Origin: NORP233 sp050186825
GTDB taxonomy: Bacteria; Planctomycetota; J058
Direction of reading: 5' to 3'
DNA: 64,000 nucleotides
NCBI GenBank assembly: GCA_050186825.1
Contig: JBFWYD010000015.1
Span: 101,865 to 165,864 of the forward strand
How positions within the stretch are numbered: the first letter of the stretch is position 1; each line of letters begins with the position of its first letter. Under the pieces are notes generated by a model. The model had not been told where the DNA came from and ran no database searches. It was given only the letters and a program-made list of their open reading frames with translations. Positions 59,557 through 64,000 of this stretch are shown here, piece by piece. Position numbers and translations under genes: made by a program.

Positions 59557-61245
59557 GTGAGGTCGCTGCGCAAGGCGGGCGCGGCTTCGCTCTTGCTCTT
59601 GGCGCTCTACGCCTACGGTGAGCGGGCGCGGCTGGACGCCTGGCTGGCGCTGTCCTGCGGCGCCTGCGCCCTGACCGGGGTCGCGGCGGCGGCGGGGAAG
59701 CCAAGGCTCCCCCTGGAGCGGCTGGGCCCGTTCGCGCTGGTCGTGGGCTGGGCCCTGCTGCTCCCGCTCGCCGCGTGGCTGCGCCCGCTCCAGCCGCTGG
59801 TCCTGCTCGCCGTGGCCGCGTCCTGCGCCTGGGTCGAGGAGCGCGGGCGGGAGGGGCCGGACGGGGGCCCCTCCGCGGCGGTGAGCGCGCACCTGGGGCT
59901 CTGGCTGGGGCTCGCGGCCTTGGGCGTGCTGCGGCTGCGCGACGCGCACTACGGGGGGGTCGGGCCGGGCTGGACCCACGCGCCCTGGGTGGCGCTCCTG
60001 ACCTGCGCCCTCCTGCCGGGCTTCGGCCGGGGCGGGCGGCGCCTGGCGGCGCTGACCCTGCACTCGGCCTCGCTGGCGGGCGCGCTGCTGGTCCTCGTCG
60101 AGCTCGGGGCCTGGACCGCCCCGAGCAAGCTGGCGGTCACCCGCTACCCCTACCCCTACCGCGGCCACGGCTTCGTGCCGGAGGCCAAGCCCGCCGAGAA
60201 CCGCTTCTCGGCCACCACCGAGGCGGGTGGGCGGCGCGGCCCCGACCTTCCGCGCAAGCCGCCGGGGGAGCTGCGGGTGCTCCTGCTCGGCGGCTCCACG
60301 GTGCTCGGGGACGGCTCCCGCGACGCGCAGACCCCGGCCGAGTGCTTGCAGCGGCTGCTCGACGCCGAGCTCGCGGCCCGTCCGCGCCCCGGGATCGCGC
60401 GCGCGCGGGTGATCAACGGGGGTCAGGGCTGGTACGTGACCACGCAGGAGCTGGTCTACCTCGTGACCGAGCTGGCCCTGCTCGAGCCGGACGTGATCCT
60501 CTGCGTCGACGGCTACAACGACGCGCATCACTCCTACGTGTGGGGCGTGCGCCCGCCGCTCAACGCGGTGATGGCGAGCGCCTACGGCGCGGGCGCGGTG
60601 GACTTCGCGGTGCACGCTCGGCGGAGCTGGGCGCAAGCCCTGAACGGGCTGTTCCAGGCCTCGTGGCTGCTCGAGCGGCTGGGCGTCGAGCACGCCGAGG
60701 TGCTCCGCAGCCAGCGACCGCGCGACGGGGTCGCCGTGATCCCTCAGGACTTCGCCGGCCGCCCCCCCGAGGAGCAGCGCGCGCTGGTGCAGCATCGGCT
60801 GCTCATGAACTGGACCCTGATCCACCGCCTGAGCCAGGGCCTGGGGGTCCGGGCGCGCTTCTCCCTCCAGCCGGTGATCTACCTCAAGGAGCGGCTCGTC
60901 CCCGCGGAGGCCGAGTTCCTGGAGCGCTCGAGCACGCGCGCCTACGCCGGCCGGATGAAGGACGAGTGGTCGCGCCTCGAGCAGGCCGTCGAGGCCACGC
61001 GGCAGCGGGTGGGGCTCGTGACCTTCGCGGCCGACCGCTACATCCGCGCGGACCCGGGTCAGGCCTTCAGCGACTACTGCCACCTCACGCCTGCCGCCAA
61101 CGAGCTCCTGGCCCGCTCGCTCCTGGAGACGGTCGTGGGCGCCCTGGGCGACTGGCCGTGGCAGGCGAACTACGCGGGGATTCGCTACGAGGCCCCGGTG
61201 GGCGATCCGCGCTGGCGCGTGGGGGAGGGCGGCGCCTGGCGCTGA
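59557..61245 (+). CDS. Membrane-anchored SGNH/GDSL hydrolase
   Basis: A 562-residue protein. Several hydrophobic helices span about residues 5-185; a soluble SGNH-fold domain follows. Block I is LLLGGSTVLG (Ser247); block II gives Gly in INGGQGW; block III is CVDGYNDA (Asn321); block V is DYCHLT (Asp506, His509). All four catalytic positions are present. Proteins with this plan act on the outer face and often remove or transfer acyl groups on glycans; the substrate is unknown. It starts at GTG 59557, shortly after the FHA gene, so shared transcription is likely. Confidence 0.85.
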   Translation: MRSLRKAGAASLLLLALYAYGERARLDAWLALSCGACALTGVAAAAGKPRLPLERLGPFALVVGWALLLPLAAWLRPLQPLVLLAVAASCAWVEERGREGPDGGPSAAVSAHLGLWLGLAALGVLRLRDAHYGGVGPGWTHAPWVALLTCALLPGFGRGGRRLAALTLHSASLAGALLVLVELGAWTAPSKLAVTRYPYPYRGHGFVPEAKPAENRFSATTEAGGRRGPDLPRKPPGELRVLLLGGSTVLGDGSRDAQTPAECLQRLLDAELAARPRPGIARARVINGGQGWYVTTQELVYLVTELALLEPDVILCVDGYNDAHHSYVWGVRPPLNAVMASAYGAGAVDFAVHARRSWAQALNGLFQASWLLERLGVEHAEVLRSQRPRDGVAVIPQDFAGRPPEEQRALVQHRLLMNWTLIHRLSQGLGVRARFSLQPVIYLKERLVPAEAEFLERSSTRAYAGRMKDEWSRLEQAVEATRQRVGLVTFAADRYIRADPGQAFSDYCHLTPAANELLARSLLETVVGALGDWPWQANYAGIRYEAPVGDPRWRVGEGGAWR

Positions 61246-61255
61246 GGCCTCACTG

Positions 61256-61804
61256 TCAGGCTGCGCGGCGGAAGGCCGAGGCCGGCGCGCGGCGCAGCAC
61301 GGGGCCGAAGGTGCCCTGCTCCCCGGTGGCCACGAAGCCGAAGCGGCCGTACCAGGCCTCGAGCGCGGCCTGGTCCAGGCCGGCGCAGGCGCGGGCCTCG
61401 AGCCCGAGGCTGGCCCCGGCCGCGTCGGCGTCGGCGCACAGCGCGTCGAGCAGGCGGCGGGCCACGCCGCTCCCGCGATAGGTGGGAGGGACGAACACCC
61501 AGTCGATCCAGGCCTCGCGCTTGGACCTGAGGGTGAGCTGGACCTTGGCGATGTTCCGCGGCGCGAGGCGCAGCCGGTACTCGGTGGCCAGCCCCTCGCG
61601 GTCCTTCTGGAGGCGCGGCTCGAAGCGCAGGAGCTTGCCCGAGTCGTCGGCGGGCCGCTGCTGGGGGGCGGAGTCGGTGTAGAGCGCCGCCACCGAGAAG
61701 CGGCCCGAGCGGCTGCCCCTAGGGCCCTGGCCGCCGTGGCCCTTGCCCCCGTCGCCGCCGCGCTGGCTCGGGTCGAAGCGAATGATCGTGGCTCCCTGGC
61801 TCAT
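61256..61804 (-). CDS. GNAT-family N-acetyltransferase
   Basis: A 182-residue protein starting at ATG 61802-61804, with GGGGAGG upstream. The first about 50 residues are Gly/Ser/Arg-rich and probably disordered. The GNAT core includes WIDWVFVPPTYRGSGVARRLLDAL, whose RGSGVA loop binds the acetyl-CoA pyrophosphate, followed by LEARACAGLDQAALEAWYGRFGFVATG, the typical C-terminal helix and strand. The acceptor is unknown. It is convergent with the SGNH gene (10 bp apart) and divergent from the GCS2/CBS gene. Confidence 0.85.
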   Translation of the reverse strand: MSQGATIIRFDPSQRGGDGGKGHGGQGPRGSRSGRFSVAALYTDSAPQQRPADDSGKLLRFEPRLQKDREGLATEYRLRLAPRNIAKVQLTLRSKREAWIDWVFVPPTYRGSGVARRLLDALCADADAAGASLGLEARACAGLDQAALEAWYGRFGFVATGEQGTFGPVLRRAPASAFRRAA

Positions 61805-61897
61805 GGGTGTCCTCCCCGGGGGGCGCGTAGGGGGCGCCCGCCACCCCTCCTCTTCGGCCGCACCCCCCCCTTGTCCGCACCCCATCCCCAGGCTCGA

Positions 61898-61926
61898 TTG
61901 CTTGCGGTGCTCGCAGGGCTTACAAC
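61898..61926 (+). promoter_or_regulatory. Possible sigma-70-type promoter
   Basis: TTGCTT (61898-61903), 17 bp, then TACAAC (61921-61926). The -10 box stands out in GC-rich sequence. It would give a leader of roughly 12 nt before ATG 61945. Confidence 0.4.
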
Positions 61927-61944
61927 TCGCGGGCGGAGGCAGGG

Positions 61945-63879
61945 ATGGGCGAGCAGATCGTCTTGGGGAACCCGAAGCCGGAGGATCTCCGGCACTTCAT
62001 GAAGTGCCTGCTGAACGACGTGTGGGCGCTCGAGACCATGCTCCGCAGGGGCATGGTCGAGTCGGGCGTGCGTCGGATCGGGGCCGAGCAGGAGATCGTG
62101 CTCGTGGAGGCGGCCAACCGCCCCGCCATGATCAACCTGCAGGTGCTCGAGGCGCTCAAGGACTCGGACTTCACGACCGAGCTCCCGCGCTTCAACGTCG
62201 AGGTCAACTTTCCGCCCTTGCCCTTCTCCGGCGGCAGCCTGCGCCAGCTCGAGGGGATGCTCATCGCGAAGGTCGAGAAGCTGCGCGGCGTGGTCCGCAG
62301 CCTCGGCGCCGACGTGGTCCTGTGCGGGATCCTGCCCACGCTCCGGGTCCAGGACATAGGCCTCCACGCCATGACGCCCTACGAGCGCTACCGGGCCCTG
62401 AACGACGCGCTCAGCCGCCTGCGCGGCGACCCCTACGAGCTGCGCATCAACGGCGCCGACGAGCTGATCATCAAGCACGACTCGGTGATGCTCGAGGCCT
62501 GCAACACGAGCTTCCAGGTCCACCTCCAGGTCGACCCCGACGACTTCGCCCGCAGCTACAACCTCGCCCAGCTGCTCGCGGCCCCGACCCTGGCCGTGGC
62601 GGTCAACTCCCCCGTGCTCTTCGGCCGCCGGCTCTGGAAGGAGACCCGGGTGGCCGTGTTCCAGCAGGCCGTCGACACCCGCACCTCGAGCTACTTCCTC
62701 CAGGACCACAGCTCGCGCGTGCACTTCGGCCGGCGCTGGGTCCAGCGCAGCGCGCTCGAGCTGTTCCAGGAGGACATCTCGCGCTTCCGCGTCCTGCTCG
62801 GCACCGGCAACCCCCCGGTCGACCCCTTCCAGGAGCTGGCCGAGGGCCGGACCCCGCGCCTGGGCGCGCTCCAGCTGCACAACAGCACGGTCTACCGCTG
62901 GAACCGCGCCTGCTACGGGATCAGCGAGGGCAAGCCGCACCTGCGCATCGAGAACCGCGTGCTCCCGGCCGGCCCCACGATCCACGACGAGGTGGCCAAC
63001 GCCGCCTTCTGGCTGGGGCTCATGAACGCCACCCCGCGGGTCTACGGCGACGTGAAGGACAAGCTGGCCTTCGAGAACGTGCGCGCCAACTTCGTGGCCG
63101 CCGCTCGCCGCGGGCTCGGCGCCCAGCTCACCTGGCTGAACGGGACCATGATCCCGGTCACCGAGCTGATCCTGACCGAGCTCCTGCCCCTGGCCCGCTC
63201 CGGCCTGGAGCAGGCCAAGATCGACACGGGCGACATCGATCGCTACCTCGGCACCATCGAGGCCCGGGTCAAGTCGCGCCAGACGGGCGCCCAGTGGCAG
63301 CTCAGCTCGCTCGAGGCCATGCAGGGGCGCGGCACGCTCAGCCAGCAGCTGACCGCCATCACCGCGACCACGATCACCCACCAGGTCGAGAACGTCCCGG
63401 TCCACGAGTGGCCGCTGGCCAGCCTGGCCGCCGCGACGCGCTTCAAGGAGAGCTACGCGCGCATCGACCAGATCATGACCACCGACGTGTTCACCGTGAA
63501 CCAGGAGGAGCTCCTGGAGCTGGTCGCGCGGATCATGGACTGGAACAACATCCGCTACGTCCCGGTCGAGGACGACAAGCTCCAGCTCGTCGGCCTGATC
63601 TCGCACCGGGCCATGCTCCGCTACCTGGCCCGCGACTGCACCTCGCAGGAGGGCAAGCAGATCCCGGTCAAGCAGATCATGCACAAGGTCGAGGACGACC
63701 TGATCACCGTCGGCCCCGACTGCTCCACGCTGGACGCCCTCGAGCTGATGCGCACGCATCGCGTCGGCTGCCTGCCCGTGGTCAAGGACGGCCGCCTGGC
63801 CGGGATCGCCACCGAGCGCGACTTCATGCGGATCGCCGCGCAGCTGCTGGAGCACCAGCTCCGCACGCCGAACGGCTAG
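61945..63879 (+). CDS. Glutamate-cysteine-ligase-like (GCS2) protein with two CBS domains
   Basis: A 644-residue protein. The N-terminal about 430 residues follow the GCS2 carboxylate-amine ligase family: GAEQEIVLVE (glutamate-binding Glu residues), FNVEVNFPP, and HLRIENRVLPAGPTIHDEVANAAF. A helical link precedes two CBS domains (about 507-570, IMTTDVFTVNQEELL; and 573-637, IMHKVEDDLITVGPDCSTLDALELM). CBS pairs bind adenine nucleotides, so ligase activity may be set by energy state. Such proteins ligate an amine to glutamate or a similar acid; whether it makes a glutathione-like thiol is uncertain. GGAGG upstream of ATG 61945. Confidence 0.9.
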   Translation: MGEQIVLGNPKPEDLRHFMKCLLNDVWALETMLRRGMVESGVRRIGAEQEIVLVEAANRPAMINLQVLEALKDSDFTTELPRFNVEVNFPPLPFSGGSLRQLEGMLIAKVEKLRGVVRSLGADVVLCGILPTLRVQDIGLHAMTPYERYRALNDALSRLRGDPYELRINGADELIIKHDSVMLEACNTSFQVHLQVDPDDFARSYNLAQLLAAPTLAVAVNSPVLFGRRLWKETRVAVFQQAVDTRTSSYFLQDHSSRVHFGRRWVQRSALELFQEDISRFRVLLGTGNPPVDPFQELAEGRTPRLGALQLHNSTVYRWNRACYGISEGKPHLRIENRVLPAGPTIHDEVANAAFWLGLMNATPRVYGDVKDKLAFENVRANFVAAARRGLGAQLTWLNGTMIPVTELILTELLPLARSGLEQAKIDTGDIDRYLGTIEARVKSRQTGAQWQLSSLEAMQGRGTLSQQLTAITATTITHQVENVPVHEWPLASLAAATRFKESYARIDQIMTTDVFTVNQEELLELVARIMDWNNIRYVPVEDDKLQLVGLISHRAMLRYLARDCTSQEGKQIPVKQIMHKVEDDLITVGPDCSTLDALELMRTHRVGCLPVVKDGRLAGIATERDFMRIAAQLLEHQLRTPNG

Positions 63880-63937
63880 CCCGCTTCATGCAGAAAGAGG
63901 CCCCGCGGAAGCGGGGCCTCTTTCTGCATGAAGCGGG
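63880..63937 (+). terminator. Perfect 27-bp hairpin terminator
   Basis: Directly after the stop codon, 63880-63906 is exactly inverted at 63911-63937, with a GGAA tetraloop. The stem includes GAGGCCCCGC/GCGGGGCCTC at its top, followed by TTTCTGCATG on the 3' side. The upper GC stem plus CTCTTTCT resembles an intrinsic terminator; the lower half extends it far beyond usual length. The last 63 bases of the window hold nothing I recognise. Confidence 0.8.
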
Positions 63938-64000
63938 ATACGAGGACGTAGTCGCCGGTTCAGGGGTCGTGGGTCCGGGAGACAGTGTGTAGGCGGTCGA

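Noticed and set aside
63938..64000. A tRNA-like T-arm (GGTTCAGGGG) at the right edge
   Set aside because: No matching stem, anticodon arm or acceptor pairing could be found in the visible sequence.

Overview
The window is a stretch of very GC-rich bacterial chromosome, with nearly every third codon position G or C. It is packed with protein-coding genes on both strands. I see no rRNA, tRNA, CRISPR array, transposase or phage gene. The gene content points to Planctomycetota, with Myxococcota as the main alternative. The reasons are seven eukaryotic-like Ser/Thr kinase genes in 64 kb, small FHA proteins, two ECF sigma units, a ResB/CcsA cytochrome c maturation pair with a long N-terminal extension on CcsA, a MauG-type peroxidase fused to DUF4214 repeats, and the hopanoid enzyme HpnH. 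This assignment is inference from gene content only.

Layout. 1-9.6 kb: the end of a membrane protein, a giant zinc-ribbon/kinase/TPR protein, a non-coding block of satellite-like repeats, a membrane protein and an alpha/beta hydrolase. 9.6-13.9 kb: a secreted LamG/di-heme peroxidase/DUF4214 protein behind a sigma-54-like promoter, followed by a hairpin-rich gap with a MITE-like repeat. 13.9-18.3 kb: a kinase, an ECF sigma / putative anti-sigma / secreted protein operon, and a divergent secreted protein with a good sigma-70 promoter. 18.4-27.1 kb: hpnH, an ATP-grasp protein, a START-like protein, a metallophosphoesterase, an RND efflux adaptor-pump pair and an O-methyltransferase. 27.4-32.9 kb: two kinases around a small zinc-finger/winged-helix regulator. 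33.1-38.9 kb: a four-gene run made of a lipoprotein, ResB, CcsA and a quinone oxidoreductase. 39.2-45.5 kb: a three-gene signalling cassette. 45.6-52.5 kb: a DUF4011-helicase-nuclease, a frameshifted gene and a truncated ParE toxin, resembling a decayed defence locus. 52.5-64 kb: another kinase, a second ECF sigma unit, a second copy of the MITE-like repeat, an FHA protein, an SGNH hydrolase, a GNAT protein and a glutamate-cysteine-ligase/CBS protein followed by a perfect 27-bp hairpin.

The most interesting candidate system is the minus-strand cassette at 39.2-45.5 kb. Its first gene encodes two kinase domains in tandem behind a disordered segment with ten Thr-x-x-Asp/Glu motifs, which is the sequence class bound by FHA domains after phosphorylation. 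The next two genes encode a single-FHA protein and a pseudokinase with one good and one degenerate FHA domain. I infer a kinase that phosphorylates its own docking array to recruit the FHA partners. The second notable theme is repeat biology. A composite repeat, with inverted arms, hexanucleotide satellites and recurring flanks, occurs intergenically at 6.5-6.9 kb. It occurs again, in frame, inside the helicase gene at 45.8-46.4 kb, where it adds roughly 215 residues. A separate near-palindromic element with terminal inverted repeats occurs at 13.7 and 58.0 kb in opposite orientations.
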